A stretch of DNA of 64,000 nucleotides from positions 186,001 through 250,000 of the forward strand of contig NZ_AORV01000021.1 of assembly GCF_000350485.1 (NCBI RefSeq), read 5' to 3'. The notes beneath the pieces are model-generated. The model saw only the letters and a list, made by a program, of their open reading frames with translations, had not been told where the DNA came from and ran no database searches. Position 1 is the first letter of the stretch. Each line of letters begins with the position of its first letter. Made by a program: the position numbers and the translations under genes. Positions 1-8,694 of this stretch are shown in pieces. The stretch is from Ruminiclostridium cellobioparum subsp. termitidis CT1112 (GTDB lineage Bacteria > Bacillota > Clostridia > Acetivibrionales > DSM-1351).

Positions 1-817
1 CACGGTATACTTCGAAATAGTAAACCATAAGAATAAACTCAGCCAATCCCGATATTACAGGAGCAACAATATTTCCGATAACAGGAATCAAACCGATTAC
101 ACTTCCAAGAATGAATCCTGCAACGCTTCCTCCGAAGGTAACCAGCAGTGTGATTCCAAATATTGGCCAGAAGCTGCCTTTTACAGTTTTGAAGGAATTT
201 TTCAGACCTTGAATAATATCACTGTCCTCAACACATACCGCAGGGAACCACAAATTCAAATAATTGAACAAGACTGCAACTCCCGCTAAGAATGCAAGTA
301 CAAATAATACTATCAGTAATACGCCCAGTCCGGTAGAAACCGAAGAAACCACTCCTCCGATAACCACAAGTATCAGTAATACTACTCCGAGACCAATTGC
401 AAAAGCGATATTCAACAGACCGAACAATACGAATCTGCCTATGTATTTGGACATGCATCCGGTAAAGTTGTTGAGCTTTGCATTTCCTGTTTCATAATGC
501 AGGTTTATAAGTCCGTAGGTAGCAGGTCTCACAAGTATCATCAATACAAATGAGAGCAAACCTGAAATAATTGAACTTGCAATAAATGTACCCAGATTCA
601 ATCCTGCGAATAAATCACCATAGTTCGGTATTCCTCCGCCATAAGCATTATTTTCAATCATGCGCCTGAGATTTTCAGCGATTGCACCGCTGTTGGCCAC
701 GATCCCAAGACTTCCGACGCCTGAAATCAAAGCCGGTATTGCCAATGAAATCAGTAAAGGCAAGGTGAGCAGGAAGTTCTTGAAAGTAAATTTAAAAGCG
801 TTTTCGAGATGTCTCAT
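1..817 (-). CDS. Polytopic membrane protein, C-terminus cut by window edge
   Basis: An open frame runs from an ATG at 815-817 to the window start without a stop, about 272 codons so far. The start has GGAGGTTAG a few bases upstream (complement of 821-830). The protein begins MRHLENAFKFTFKNF and has about six hydrophobic segments: residues 15-40, a pair near 75-90, a glycine/valine-rich pair near 130-175, and two more near 205-250. The amphipathic start and the repeated 'NSFKTVKGSFWPIFGI' style helices resemble clostridial integral membrane proteins of the DUF975/DUF4013 kind, but I cannot assign a family. It has no catalytic motif and its role is unknown. It is followed by an aminotransferase gene on the same strand. 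Confidence 0.75.
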   Translation of the reverse strand, partial: MRHLENAFKFTFKNFLLTLPLLISLAIPALISGVGSLGIVANSGAIAENLRRMIENNAYGGGIPNYGDLFAGLNLGTFIASSIISGLLSFVLMILVRPATYGLINLHYETGNAKLNNFTGCMSKYIGRFVLFGLLNIAFAIGLGVVLLILVVIGGVVSSVSTGLGVLLIVLFVLAFLAGVAVLFNYLNLWFPAVCVEDSDIIQGLKNSFKTVKGSFWPIFGITLLVTFGGSVAGFILGSVIGLIPVIGNIVAPVISGLAEFILMVYYFEVYR

Positions 818-855
818 ATACTAACCTCCATAGTTTTTAATTTTGATAATAACTT

Positions 856-1686
856 TTACAAGTTATCATTAATATATGCATTGACAAGACTGTTATAGCC
901 TGCCATAACATGCTGGGTAGTCGCATTTGCCGCTGAATTCAGTTCACCCTGGTCTATAATCCTGACCGGTAGAACTTTTATGGAGGTTCCGGTAATAAAA
1001 GCAGCATCAAAATTTTTCAGGGAATCCAGTCCAATCAATGTTTCAATCACTTCATATCCTAATTTTCTGCAGACATCAACAACATATTGACGTGTTATAC
1101 CTATAAGCACAAAATCCTCAGGAGCCGTATATATCTTTTCACCTTTTACAAAAAACACATTTGATTTTCCGCCCTCCGTTATCCTGCCTTCCTCATTTAC
1201 CAGCAGGGCTTCAAAGGCCTTCTTTTCCATTACGGTACGCTGTAATTCTTCCTTATAGCCTGCGTGGATCATCTTGACATTGGGATTTTTCCTCTTAAGC
1301 CTGATGGTGCAGCAAGCCACCCCGTTATTATATTCATCGATGGATGGATAATAGAACTTGTTTATAAAGAATAATATATTCTGCTCTTCTTTATCTTGAA
1401 GTACAATTATTTTTACATTGCACTCGGTAAGGCCGTTTTGCTCACAAACAACCTTTATTTGATTCTTAATATCTTTTTTTGAAGAATTCAGTTCATATTT
1501 CAGTTTTGCCATGGAACCCTTAAGTCTCGCAAAATGATCTTCAAAAAACAAAGGAACTCCTTTTATGATCCTTATTACCTCATAAAAAGCCGTATATTTA
1601 TCACCGGAGTAAGAGTCAAGCTTTTCAGAAGGTACGGCCTCACCATTTATTATACATATTTTACCGACATTTTCTTCAAAATTCAT
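856..1686 (-). CDS. Class IV PLP-dependent aminotransferase
   Basis: A 276-residue fold-type IV aminotransferase, the family of branched-chain aminotransferase, D-amino-acid aminotransferase and 4-amino-4-deoxychorismate lyase. The expected PLP lysine is in NPNVKMIHAGYK near residue 140. The substrate loop and phosphate-cup signature is present as 'EGRITEGGKSNVFFV' near 165-180, and the length is normal for the family. The N-terminal arginine pair seen in D-amino-acid aminotransferases is not obvious, so substrate cannot be set from sequence. An AGGGGAATTC ribosome binding site precedes the ATG. Neighbours (YfbR, dGTPase) give no pathway hint. Cytoplasmic. Confidence 0.85.
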   Translation of the reverse strand: MNFEENVGKICIINGEAVPSEKLDSYSGDKYTAFYEVIRIIKGVPLFFEDHFARLKGSMAKLKYELNSSKKDIKNQIKVVCEQNGLTECNVKIIVLQDKEEQNILFFINKFYYPSIDEYNNGVACCTIRLKRKNPNVKMIHAGYKEELQRTVMEKKAFEALLVNEEGRITEGGKSNVFFVKGEKIYTAPEDFVLIGITRQYVVDVCRKLGYEVIETLIGLDSLKNFDAAFITGTSIKVLPVRIIDQGELNSAANATTQHVMAGYNSLVNAYINDNL

Positions 1687-1797
1687 TTTGAATTCCCCTT
1701 TTTTGGTCTATTGAATTGCTTTTAAAGCTGGGAACAACACAATTAATTGTAAATAGATATACTTTTTTTGTCAATTAATAAAAATTTCACTAATTTA

Positions 1798-1823
1798 TGA
1801 AATTATCCTCGCGTACCAGTTGA
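1798..1823. repeat. Single-ended copy of the TACCAGTTGA repeat
   Basis: TGAAATTATCCTCGCGTACCAGTTGA matches the right end of the 19804-19917 repeat (TGAAATTGTCTTCGCATACCAGTTGA) at 22 of 26 bases. No matching left end is visible nearby, so this is a fragment. Confidence 0.6.
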
Positions 1824-1869
1824 ACTACTTAAATACCAAACAAGACATTAAATTGGCACAACGGTTACT

Positions 1870-2460
1870 TCAATCAATTTCGTCAAGAGAAAGGTTAAAG
1901 CTTGGAACAAACCTATCCATAAAGTATTTTACTTCCTCCAGTTCAATCTCGGCAATTGTGTTCAAAATGGTCTCACTTGCCTTTTTAAATTCATTATTAC
2001 CCGCTTTCACCTCTTCAATGCATTTTATATATGCCGCAATCCGGTCTGCCGCTTTTACAAGCTTCCAGCATTCCATATCATCAGGATTTTTGAAAAAAAG
2101 CGAATAGTATTCGTCAGCCATTTCCTCCGGAAGCATTGATATGATTTTTTCTTTGGATATATCCTCAATATCCTTGTAAATCCTGCTTATCTGAGGGTTG
2201 TAGTACTTTATGGGAGTGGGCATATCACCGGTTATTATTTCATTGCAGTCGTGAAACATTGCAAGAATGGCAACTCTTTCCGGATTTATCTCACCATTGT
2301 AATATGTATTTCTGATAACAGCCAGCCCGTGGGCGATAATGGCTACCTGAAGACTGTGCTCCTGAATGTTTTCAGTATAAGTATTCCTCATCAAACCCCA
2401 TCTGTTTATGTATTTCATTCTCGACAGGAACGCAAAAAAATGAAAATTTTCCTTATCCAT
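1870..2460 (-). CDS. yfbR: 5'-deoxynucleotidase YfbR (HD domain)
   Basis: A 196-residue HD-domain phosphohydrolase, almost the same length as E. coli YfbR, which removes the phosphate from deoxyribonucleoside 5'-monophosphates. Recognisable YfbR signatures are 'RMKYINRWGLMRN' near 14-26, 'TENIQEHSLQVA' near 29-40 (metal His), 'LAMFHDCNEIITGDMPTPIKY' near 66-85 (HD pair and the GD/P nucleotide loop), and the C-terminal 'FVPSFNLSLDEI'. The start is supported by AAAGGAG seven bases upstream. It lies 76 bp downstream of a dGTPase-like gene on the same strand, so two HD nucleotide-pool enzymes are probably co-transcribed. Confidence 0.93.
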   Translation of the reverse strand: MDKENFHFFAFLSRMKYINRWGLMRNTYTENIQEHSLQVAIIAHGLAVIRNTYYNGEINPERVAILAMFHDCNEIITGDMPTPIKYYNPQISRIYKDIEDISKEKIISMLPEEMADEYYSLFFKNPDDMECWKLVKAADRIAAYIKCIEEVKAGNNEFKKASETILNTIAEIELEEVKYFMDRFVPSFNLSLDEID

Positions 2461-2495
2461 AATAAACTCCTTTAAAACGTTAGTTTTTCTATGGA

Positions 2496-2533
2496 GAACG
2501 CTGAAAATGAAAAGTATTTAATTTTCAGCATTC
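2496..2533. terminator. Intercistronic hairpin after the dGTPase gene
   Basis: Arms GAACGCTGAAAAT (2496-2508) and ATTTTCAGCATTC (2521-2533) pair over 13 bp with one G-T. The hairpin begins four bases after the dGTPase stop and is followed on the minus strand by an A/T-rich stretch. It could be a weak terminator or an mRNA-stabilising stem before yfbR. Confidence 0.5.
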
Positions 2534-2536
2534 CAT

Positions 2537-3682
2537 TTACATCCAGTAAATTTCTTCAAAACAGCTCTGCGCAAAAGAGTCGGTCATACCTGCAATAAAA
2601 TCTATAACCTTTTGGGCATCGCTTTCATTCTCGTCATAGCATTTATCCGTTATAAAGTTATAAAACATACGGTACACTTTTGTATCGCTGGACTGCAGCT
2701 TTTCAATATCCGGAACACTTTGCAGCAGGTTGTCAAACAAGCCTTCAAGGGTATTTTCCGCTATTTTTTCATATCTTGTTATCTTATCAGCCTTATATAT
2801 GAGCCTTACATTTTCGTTAATAAGCTTTTTAAGCGCCTCTCCCTTGGAAGGACTGAGCTGTATGCAGTCTTTACCGTAGCTGTTTTCTACCAGGTCACAC
2901 ACAAGTGTATTTATAATCTCTCCGTTACTGTGCCCCAGTTCATTTCTGATGTCTCCGGGAATGTCCTGCATATCCATCATTTTAACCCTTACAGCATCCT
3001 CAATATCCCTGCCCACATAGGCAATTTTATCTACAAGCCGGACAACACAAGCCTCAAGTGTGAAAGGCAGCGCACCGTGGTTCTTTATATTATGCAGTGT
3101 TTCAGGGGTTTTATCCAGATCCCGTGTCAGAATATATTCATTATAATTTTCTCCGCAGTGCGAAACAATTCCGTCCTTTACTTCAAATGTCAGGTTAAGC
3201 CCGCAATAATCATTTATTTTCTCTTTCGATATGCGTGTAGCAAGCTTTTCAACCACTCTTAAGCTGTGCAGCTCATGTTGGAAGCCCATTGAACTGTCAA
3301 TTTTTTGCATGCATTTATTAAGAACACGCTCGCCGCTGTGGCCAAAAGGTGCATGGCCCAGGTCATGGCCCAATGCGATGGCGTAAGTAAGATCCTGATT
3401 CAGGTTTAGAGTTCTCGCTATTGTAACGGCAATGGACCCCACGTTTAAAACATGCTCCATCCGTGTGCAGATATGATCATTTTTTGCATTAAAAAAAACC
3501 TGGGTTTTATGCCTGAGTCTTCTGAATTCCATAGAATATAGAATCCTGTTCCCGTCCCTTTCATAATCTGTTCTGATAGGACATTTTTCCTCGGGGACAA
3601 GTCTCCCAAAAGAATTTATACTCCTTGCGGCAAAGGGACTCAGCATATCTTCCTGCTGTTCTCTCAGTTTTCTCCATTCCAT
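2537..3682 (-). CDS. dgt: dGTPase-like deoxynucleoside triphosphate triphosphohydrolase
   Basis: A 381-residue HD-superfamily enzyme that would cleave dNTPs to deoxynucleosides and triphosphate. The family pattern is clear: 'RDGNRILYSMEFRRLRHKTQVFF' near 43-65, 'TRMEHVLNVGSIA' near 73-85 (first metal His), and 'ALGHDLGHAPFGHSGE' near 107-122 (HD pair plus catalytic histidines). 'IVRLVDKIAYVGRDIEDA' near 215-235 supplies the last metal Asp; here it reads VVRLVDKIAYVGRD. This is the short clostridial/bacterial dGTPase-like form, not the longer enterobacterial Dgt. GGGAGGTGTATTA sits upstream of the ATG. Substrate preference cannot be read from the sequence. Confidence 0.9.
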   Translation of the reverse strand: MEWRKLREQQEDMLSPFAARSINSFGRLVPEEKCPIRTDYERDGNRILYSMEFRRLRHKTQVFFNAKNDHICTRMEHVLNVGSIAVTIARTLNLNQDLTYAIALGHDLGHAPFGHSGERVLNKCMQKIDSSMGFQHELHSLRVVEKLATRISKEKINDYCGLNLTFEVKDGIVSHCGENYNEYILTRDLDKTPETLHNIKNHGALPFTLEACVVRLVDKIAYVGRDIEDAVRVKMMDMQDIPGDIRNELGHSNGEIINTLVCDLVENSYGKDCIQLSPSKGEALKKLINENVRLIYKADKITRYEKIAENTLEGLFDNLLQSVPDIEKLQSSDTKVYRMFYNFITDKCYDENESDAQKVIDFIAGMTDSFAQSCFEEIYWM

Positions 3683-3854
3683 TAATACACCTCCCGGGAC
3701 TTCCCGGACAAGAACAAAGCCGTATTAAAAATTTATTCTTTTCCGGACATAAAAAGGCTGACGTTTTAACTATAATATACCATAGCAAAACATCAGCCGC
3801 AACCTGATGGCCTGTTTGAATTCAGATGTTACAAACCTCCGGTGTCCAGGTTTT

Positions 3855-4370
3855 CTAATATTGTGTTTTTCTTGATCTGCCGCTGCAGAACATGGCTATT
3901 CCACCTGCGATCAAAGCAATGGGAATAAATATCTCTGGTCTGATAATTGACGTTACCCTGCTGAACAGCATGCAGACCATAAAGAATGCTGCAATTCCCC
4001 CGATTATCAGACTCGCAATAAGCAAGCCTTTTTCCCTCCTGGAAAAAATGTGCATTTGAAACAGGCCGACTGCAACAGAAAGAATGTATACCGGCCAGGT
4101 ATATGCTGCAAAATGCCAATTCGTTGCAACTTCAAACATAAATAACAAACCTATTGTGGTAATTATTCCGCCTGGAACCAGCAAGCCCGGTTTTGAACCT
4201 GTCAGGAAGAAAGCAAACTCAAAGGAAAGGCCCACAAGTAAGACAAAAAATACCCAAAAATCCCGTGTATTAAACTCAAATAATTTGATTCCAAACAATA
4301 CCCTTAGCAGCAATACTATAACACCTGCTGCTATAAGCAGTAACCCTGCAAAACTTGTATTTCTTTTCAT
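3855..4370 (-). CDS. Small multi-pass membrane protein (LiaF/DUF5668-like)
   Basis: About 171 residues with six evenly spaced hydrophobic helices, short loops and a basic C-terminus (GRSRKTQY). The helices start near 5, 33, 58, 80, 106 and 137. The pattern 'AGLLLIAAGVIVLLLRVLF' is typical of the LiaI/LiaF-type and DUF5668 membrane proteins, but no binding or catalytic motif is visible. I chose the ATG at 4370 rather than the in-frame ATG at 4385, because GGAGGA at 4378-4383 is seven bases upstream of 4370 and overlaps the earlier ATG. The gene is divergent from the NlpC/P60-like gene, with 150 bp between them. Confidence 0.7.
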   Translation of the reverse strand: MKRNTSFAGLLLIAAGVIVLLLRVLFGIKLFEFNTRDFWVFFVLLVGLSFEFAFFLTGSKPGLLVPGGIITTIGLLFMFEVATNWHFAAYTWPVYILSVAVGLFQMHIFSRREKGLLIASLIIGGIAAFFMVCMLFSRVTSIIRPEIFIPIALIAGGIAMFCSGRSRKTQY

Positions 4371-4524
4371 AAACAATTCCTCCATAAACCGCCGGCTTTA
4401 ATAAATTTCGTACAACTATTATACAGAGTATCCAATAAATTTGTCTGAAAAATTATGAATTAACCTCTCTTTTTATGCAAATAATAAAATTGCTAAATTT
4501 ATACAATTGATAAGGAGCATTTTT

Positions 4525-5364
4525 TTGAAAAAACTTAGTACGAAAATGAAAATATTTATAAGTCTTGGCACTTTATTTATAAATTTTTATTGTTTTTTTA
4601 TATTGGCCAATAATTACAATATCGTTTATTATCCAACCGCCTCAAGGGCCGAGCTCTCCCAGCTACTGGACAGGGCTTCACTTACCGGGACTGATTACGC
4701 ACAGCTGCTGAGGCAAACGGGACTGGGACGGCCTGCTGTCGACGACCTCATAAGGCAAAGTGGCGGAAAAGCTGAGATAATTGCTTTCCAGCAAAGCTAC
4801 TATACAAGGAATCAGTTGTTTACCGAGAAATTAAACCTGTTTACCAGCCAGGAAACACTTGTAATAAATAACCTGGACAAGTCCGATAACTTTGGGTTTG
4901 CCCCCTTGAAAAATGGTGATATTCTTATGACAAAATCAACACAGACACTCTTTTGGAGGCACGGGCACTGCGGTATTGTTACAGACGCTGAAAAGGGTAT
5001 AACTTTGGAGTCCCTGGAGCCGGGAACCATCAGCATGAAACAGGATATATCCAAATGGCGGTACTATCCCACTTTAAAAGTCCTGAGGCTTAAAAATGCT
5101 GATGAAAAAGTAATTGAGAATATAGTGAAATACTCCGAAAACAGCTTGACAGGCTTAAAATACAGTATTTTTGCTTCAAAATACCAATGCGGCATAATCC
5201 CTAAAAGTGCAAACTGCTCCCAATTAATATGGCAGGCCTTTAACAGCTATGGCTACAATCTGGACAGCAACAGGGGAATACTTGTTACACCGGAAGACAT
5301 AGCAAAAAGCCCATTACTTGAAATAGTACAAATAAAAGGCTTTGACCCTGAAAAGTCCTGGTAG
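4525..5364 (+). CDS. Membrane-anchored permuted NlpC/P60 (YiiX-like) hydrolase
   Basis: A 279-residue protein with one N-terminal membrane helix (about residues 9-28, signal anchor), then an extracytoplasmic domain. Around residues 130-150 it has 'GDILMTKSTQTLFWRHGHCGIV' and around 222-238 'IPKSANCSQLIWQAFNSYGY'. A histidine block that precedes the cysteine block is the order found in circularly permuted papain-like NlpC/P60 proteins (YiiX/YaeF group), which hydrolyse amide or ester bonds in cell-wall peptides or lipids. The start is a TTG at 4525, with AAGGAG seven bases upstream; the TTG at 4507 lacks a site. It is the only plus-strand gene in the first 55 kb and converges with the ECF operon. 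Confidence 0.72.
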   Translation: MKKLSTKMKIFISLGTLFINFYCFFILANNYNIVYYPTASRAELSQLLDRASLTGTDYAQLLRQTGLGRPAVDDLIRQSGGKAEIIAFQQSYYTRNQLFTEKLNLFTSQETLVINNLDKSDNFGFAPLKNGDILMTKSTQTLFWRHGHCGIVTDAEKGITLESLEPGTISMKQDISKWRYYPTLKVLRLKNADEKVIENIVKYSENSLTGLKYSIFASKYQCGIIPKSANCSQLIWQAFNSYGYNLDSNRGILVTPEDIAKSPLLEIVQIKGFDPEKSW

Positions 5365-5370
5365 GTGCAG

Positions 5371-6135
5371 CTATGCCACAAACGAACTTACAATCAGTGT
5401 TACGATTGAAGCTGTCATTGCAATATAATCCCTTCCGCTGAAATTATATTTTTTATAGCCGCTGTTCTTCTGCCTGACGTTAAATCCTCTGAGCTCGGCT
5501 GATATGGCACTCCCTTCGATCCTCTTAACCGACGAGATCAAAAGGGGTACGCATAAGGGCAGTACCAGCTTTAATTTTTTCAGGGGGTTCTTTGTATCAA
5601 ATTCAACCCCTCTGGCGGTCTGTGCTTCAATAATACCGTTCATCTCGTTTTCAAAAATAGGTATAAATCTGAGTGCAGTTATGAAGGCAAAAGTATATTT
5701 ATAAGGAATATGGAGCTTCTGAACAAAAACATTGGTCAAATCACTCATTTTTGTAACCGTAAGCATGAGCACCAGCGGCATTGTGGCTCCTACAAGTCTT
5801 AGCACAAGCAGTACCGAGAAATTCAAGCCGGTATCGGTTATATAAAGATTAAGGGGCAAATCCAGTATAACATTGCCCGTCCGTATAAAAAATATTTGAA
5901 GTAAAAATAGTATTAAACCTATTTTCAATAAAGTTTTTAAGAGTGAAAATGCTTTATTTGCTATGCCTGCCATTCCGGCAACAATGATATTTATAATTAT
6001 GATGCCAACGGCCATCAATATATGGCTGCTGACAAAACTGCTCAGGCACAGCAGGAATGCCAGCAGCATTTTTGTCAACGGATTCAGTCTATGTATAACA
6101 GTATCCCCCTGGGAGTACTCCAGCATTCCTTTCAT
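5371..6135 (-). CDS. ecfT: ECF transporter transmembrane component EcfT
   Basis: A 254-residue membrane protein with about five transmembrane helices. It carries the two conserved Ala-Arg-Gly-type coupling motifs that contact the ATPases, 'EAQTARGVEFD' near 166-176 and 'ISAELRGFNV' near 208-217. It is the last gene of an S-A-A-T operon. The start is the ATG at 6135 (MKGMLEYSQG), preceded by GGAGGCTGAT; the longer in-frame start at 6189 has no such site. The upstream region, including the ribosome binding site, lies within a repeat element that recurs at 24441-24530. Ends six bases from the convergent NlpC/P60-like gene. Confidence 0.92.
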   Translation of the reverse strand: MKGMLEYSQGDTVIHRLNPLTKMLLAFLLCLSSFVSSHILMAVGIIIINIIVAGMAGIANKAFSLLKTLLKIGLILFLLQIFFIRTGNVILDLPLNLYITDTGLNFSVLLVLRLVGATMPLVLMLTVTKMSDLTNVFVQKLHIPYKYTFAFITALRFIPIFENEMNGIIEAQTARGVEFDTKNPLKKLKLVLPLCVPLLISSVKRIEGSAISAELRGFNVRQKNSGYKKYNFSGRDYIAMTASIVTLIVSSFVA

Positions 6136-6140
6136 ATCAG

Positions 6141-6233
6141 CCTCCATGAGCCACATAGCGCGGCCACAAAATAGTAATAAAATCTCCACTCCTCTATCCG
6201 CTATAAGGCGAATAAAGGAGGTTAATTGGCCAT
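6141..6233 (-). repeat. RBS-carrying palindromic repeat, copy A
   Basis: This 93-bp segment closely matches 24441-24530. On the minus strand both begin ATGGCCAATTAACCTCC, identical for the first 26 bases, and both end TGTGGCTCATGGAGG. Each folds as an imperfect inverted repeat bounded by TGGCCA, followed by a small GTGGC stem. Copy A supplies the last codons and stop of ecfA2 (ATG GCC AAT TAA) and the ribosome binding site of ecfT. Confidence 0.8.
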
Positions 6234-7019
6234 TTCCTCAATTCTTTCGGCCATCTCATCAACTGTCAGTATGCCGTTAAAAGCTTCCCCAAGCCTTATG
6301 GCCAGTTGGGCTATCTGCGGCGGAGCAAGGGAGGTCCTCCTCAGAACAGTATCATTTGACATCACGTTTTTGCACACATCGTCAGCCAGCACTCCGCCGT
6401 CACCTATGACCAGAACCCGCTGCGCAAAATCGGTTACCAGTTCCATATCATGGCAAACCATTACAACAGTTGTTCCACGGCTATTCAAAGCCTTAATCAC
6501 TTCCATGATCTGCATGCATTCCTTATAGTCCAATCCGGTAGTTGGTTCATCCAGGACCATTATTTTAGGCGATAACGCTAGAACTGAAGCAAGTGCTACC
6601 TTTTGCCGCTCTCCCCGGCTCAGTGAAAAAGGATCCTTATCCCCTTCGAAACCAAAGCTTTCCATTGTGGCCATGCATCTTTTCTCAATCTCATTCTTAT
6701 CTGTAAGAATGCACTTTAATCCGAATTCTATTTCAGCCTTTACCGTATTCTGGCAGATCTGCCTGTCAGGATTCTGGAAGAGAAATCCCACATGCCCGGC
6801 CAGTTCACTGGTTCTGGCAATCCTTGTATCCAGCCCCTCAACCGTTACAGTACCTGAAGTAGGCTTCAGAAGGCCGTTGAAAAGCTTCATCAAGGTGGTT
6901 TTTCCTGCACCGTTGCGCCCCACTATGGCAATAAACTCTCCATCGTTTATGGTAAAGTTTATGTTCTCAAGTATATTATTTTTATCATAAGCAAAACAGA
7001 CATTGCTGAATTCTATCAA
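6222..7019 (-). CDS. ecfA2: ECF transporter ATPase EcfA2
   Basis: A 265-residue ABC ATPase. It has Walker A 'GRNGAGKTT' near 34-42, Q-loop 'FLFQNPDRQI' near 79-88, the signature 'LSRGERQKVALAS' near 135-147 (SRGE instead of the usual SGGQ), Walker B 'IMVLDEPTTGLD' near 154-165 and the switch His in 'VCHDMELV'. It pairs with EcfA1 to power the ECF module. The last three codons and the stop lie in repeat copy A, so its C-terminus may have been reshaped by that insertion. The gene follows ecfA1 by 12 bp. Confidence 0.92.
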   Translation of the reverse strand: MIEFSNVCFAYDKNNILENINFTINDGEFIAIVGRNGAGKTTLMKLFNGLLKPTSGTVTVEGLDTRIARTSELAGHVGFLFQNPDRQICQNTVKAEIEFGLKCILTDKNEIEKRCMATMESFGFEGDKDPFSLSRGERQKVALASVLALSPKIMVLDEPTTGLDYKECMQIMEVIKALNSRGTTVVMVCHDMELVTDFAQRVLVIGDGGVLADDVCKNVMSNDTVLRRTSLAPPQIAQLAIRLGEAFNGILTVDEMAERIEEMAN

Positions 7020-7031
7020 TCTTAACCTCCG

Positions 7032-7871
7032 TCATTTTATTATGTTTCTGACCATTACCTCGGCATCATCTATATTAACGGGAACTTCACCCTCATATAG
7101 CTTCCTTTCAGCCAGGGCATTGGCGAGGGATGCAACCCTTGGACAGTTGACCCCGATATCCTGCAGTTTGTAAGTGTCCTTCAAAACCTCCTGCGGAGAA
7201 CCGTCAAGGTATATACTTCCTTCATTAAATATAAGCAGTCGTTTTGAGAACTCACTTAAAAGCATTATCTTCTGTTCAACAACTATAATGGTAATTCCCA
7301 TCTTCTCGTTAAGCATCCTGAGCATACTGAAAATCTGGTGACTGCTTTGGGGGTCCAGCTCTGCCGTCGGCTCGTCCAGGACAAGTATATCAGGCATCAA
7401 TGAAACAACGGCACATATAGCTACCTTTTGCTTTTGCCCTCCGCTCAATGTACTGATATTCCTATACCTTAAATCCTCAATTCCCACCATTTCCAATATA
7501 TCCGTGATCCTTGCCTCAATTTCCTCATGGGGTACACCAAAATTTTCAAGCCCAAACAGGAGCTCATCTTCAACAACCGAGGAAACCATCTGACCGTCAA
7601 TATCCTGAAAAACGCTGCCAACGCTTAAAGCAAGCTCTGAAGGAGAAGATTCGACGGTATCAATCCCTTTTACAATAACCTCACCGAAAAAATCTCCTTC
7701 GAAATGATGGGGAATGACCCCGTTTACGGCATAGGTAAAAGTGGATTTACCTGCTCCGCTATTCCCTATCACCCCTACGAAATCACCCTTGTTTAGTTTG
7801 AGATTAATTCCGCTTAATGCGTTTTTTTCTCCGTTTTTATATTTAAACGAAAAATTTTTGAATTCAATCAT
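7032..7871 (-). CDS. ecfA1: ECF transporter ATPase EcfA1
   Basis: A 279-residue ABC ATPase. It has Walker A 'GNSGAGKSTF' near 39-48, Q-loop 'SVFQDIDGQM' near 86-95, signature 'LSGGQKQKVAI' near 142-152, Walker B 'ILVLDEPTAELD' near 162-173, and H-loop replaced by 'VVEQKIMLL', a glutamate-rich switch typical of the EcfA1 side. The ATG at 7871 (MIEFKNFSF) has GGAGAAAAGA upstream; the upstream in-frame TTG has no site. Located between the S component and EcfA2. Confidence 0.92.
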   Translation of the reverse strand: MIEFKNFSFKYKNGEKNALSGINLKLNKGDFVGVIGNSGAGKSTFTYAVNGVIPHHFEGDFFGEVIVKGIDTVESSPSELALSVGSVFQDIDGQMVSSVVEDELLFGLENFGVPHEEIEARITDILEMVGIEDLRYRNISTLSGGQKQKVAICAVVSLMPDILVLDEPTAELDPQSSHQIFSMLRMLNEKMGITIIVVEQKIMLLSEFSKRLLIFNEGSIYLDGSPQEVLKDTYKLQDIGVNCPRVASLANALAERKLYEGEVPVNIDDAEVMVRNIIK

Positions 7872-7924
7872 TCTTTTCTCCATTTCCATTGAGCTGGAGC
7901 AATGAATGATTAAACTGCCGTGTA

Positions 7925-8491
7925 TCAATCATCCCTGCCACGTCCCAATGCCAGTTTTAATGGTATATAAAGTACCTGCACAATTATTGAATTTACAACA
8001 GCAGTTCCCAGAACGATTACAAGAAATACGCCGATTGGCATGGTCTTCACATTAGCACCGGTATAAAATGCCGCATAGAGAATCCCTATAAAAGCCATAC
8101 CGCTTGCCAGAGTACTGAAAAATGTACCAACTATCGGTTTGAGTGAAAATTTTCCGATCTGAAGAGGTAAATATACCAGTACGGCCATTACAATTGCACC
8201 CACAGGCTCACTGATCAGGTTGATGTAGGGAGTTCCGGGGAATACCTGACAGATAGCACCTGCTATAATTCCGATTATAATTGCTTCAATAAATCTCGGT
8301 TTGATCAGCAGAATTGCAAGACAATACATGGCGATAATAAAATTTGGCTTCATGCCGGCTGAAAATAATGAACCTACAAAGAATTTAAGAACTGCACCTA
8401 CTGCAAGCAATACACCTACCAGAATAATGTCTGAAATTGAAAGGCCTGCTTTCTTTTCCTTTACGACTACTCTTTTCTGAGCTGTTTCCAT
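7925..8491 (-). CDS. trpP: ECF S component, TrpP-like tryptophan transporter
   Basis: A 188-residue integral membrane protein with about six helices. It starts with a short basic cytoplasmic tail (residues 1-18). The core 'GMKPNFIIAMYCLAILLIKPR' near 45-65, then 'FPGTPYINLISEPVGA' near 82-97, matches my memory of the TrpP/YhaG tryptophan S-component family. The family call is by eye and would need an HMM search. The leader supports it: a TRAP-type binding site lies upstream, and B. subtilis yhaG (trpP) is a known TRAP target. The ATG at 8491 has GGAGG eight bases upstream. It is the first gene of the trpP-ecfA1-ecfA2-ecfT operon. Confidence 0.72.
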   Translation of the reverse strand: METAQKRVVVKEKKAGLSISDIILVGVLLAVGAVLKFFVGSLFSAGMKPNFIIAMYCLAILLIKPRFIEAIIIGIIAGAICQVFPGTPYINLISEPVGAIVMAVLVYLPLQIGKFSLKPIVGTFFSTLASGMAFIGILYAAFYTGANVKTMPIGVFLVIVLGTAVVNSIIVQVLYIPLKLALGRGRDD

Positions 8492-8645
8492 ATAAAAAAC
8501 CTCCACAAATAAATATTAGTAGAGGTTTGAAGTAATTTTCAAAATAATGTCAACTTAAGCAGTTCAATTAAATTCTTAATAATATGCCTAAATTAACAAG
8601 CAGCATTTTATATGCCGCCATGGTGGATAAATTTTTACCCTTTGT

Positions 8646-8688
8646 CTCATCTCGTCTAATCTCATCTAAGCTCTTCTCGTCTCTACTT
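8646..8688 (-). promoter_or_regulatory. Candidate TRAP binding site in the trpP-ecf leader
   Basis: Read on the minus strand, the RNA contains GAG, GAG, GAG, UAG, GAG, UAG, GAG, GAG, eight triplets in a row with exactly two bases between each pair (8683 down to 8646). A degenerate AAG precedes them at 8686-8688 in the same register. The 11-subunit trp RNA-binding attenuation protein recognises (G/U)AG repeats separated by two or three bases. The array starts about five bases after the predicted transcription start and about 155 bases before the trpP start codon. A GCGGCAU-AUAAA-AUGCUGC hairpin follows it at about 8610-8630. Confidence 0.75.
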
Positions 8689-8694
8689 GTAAAA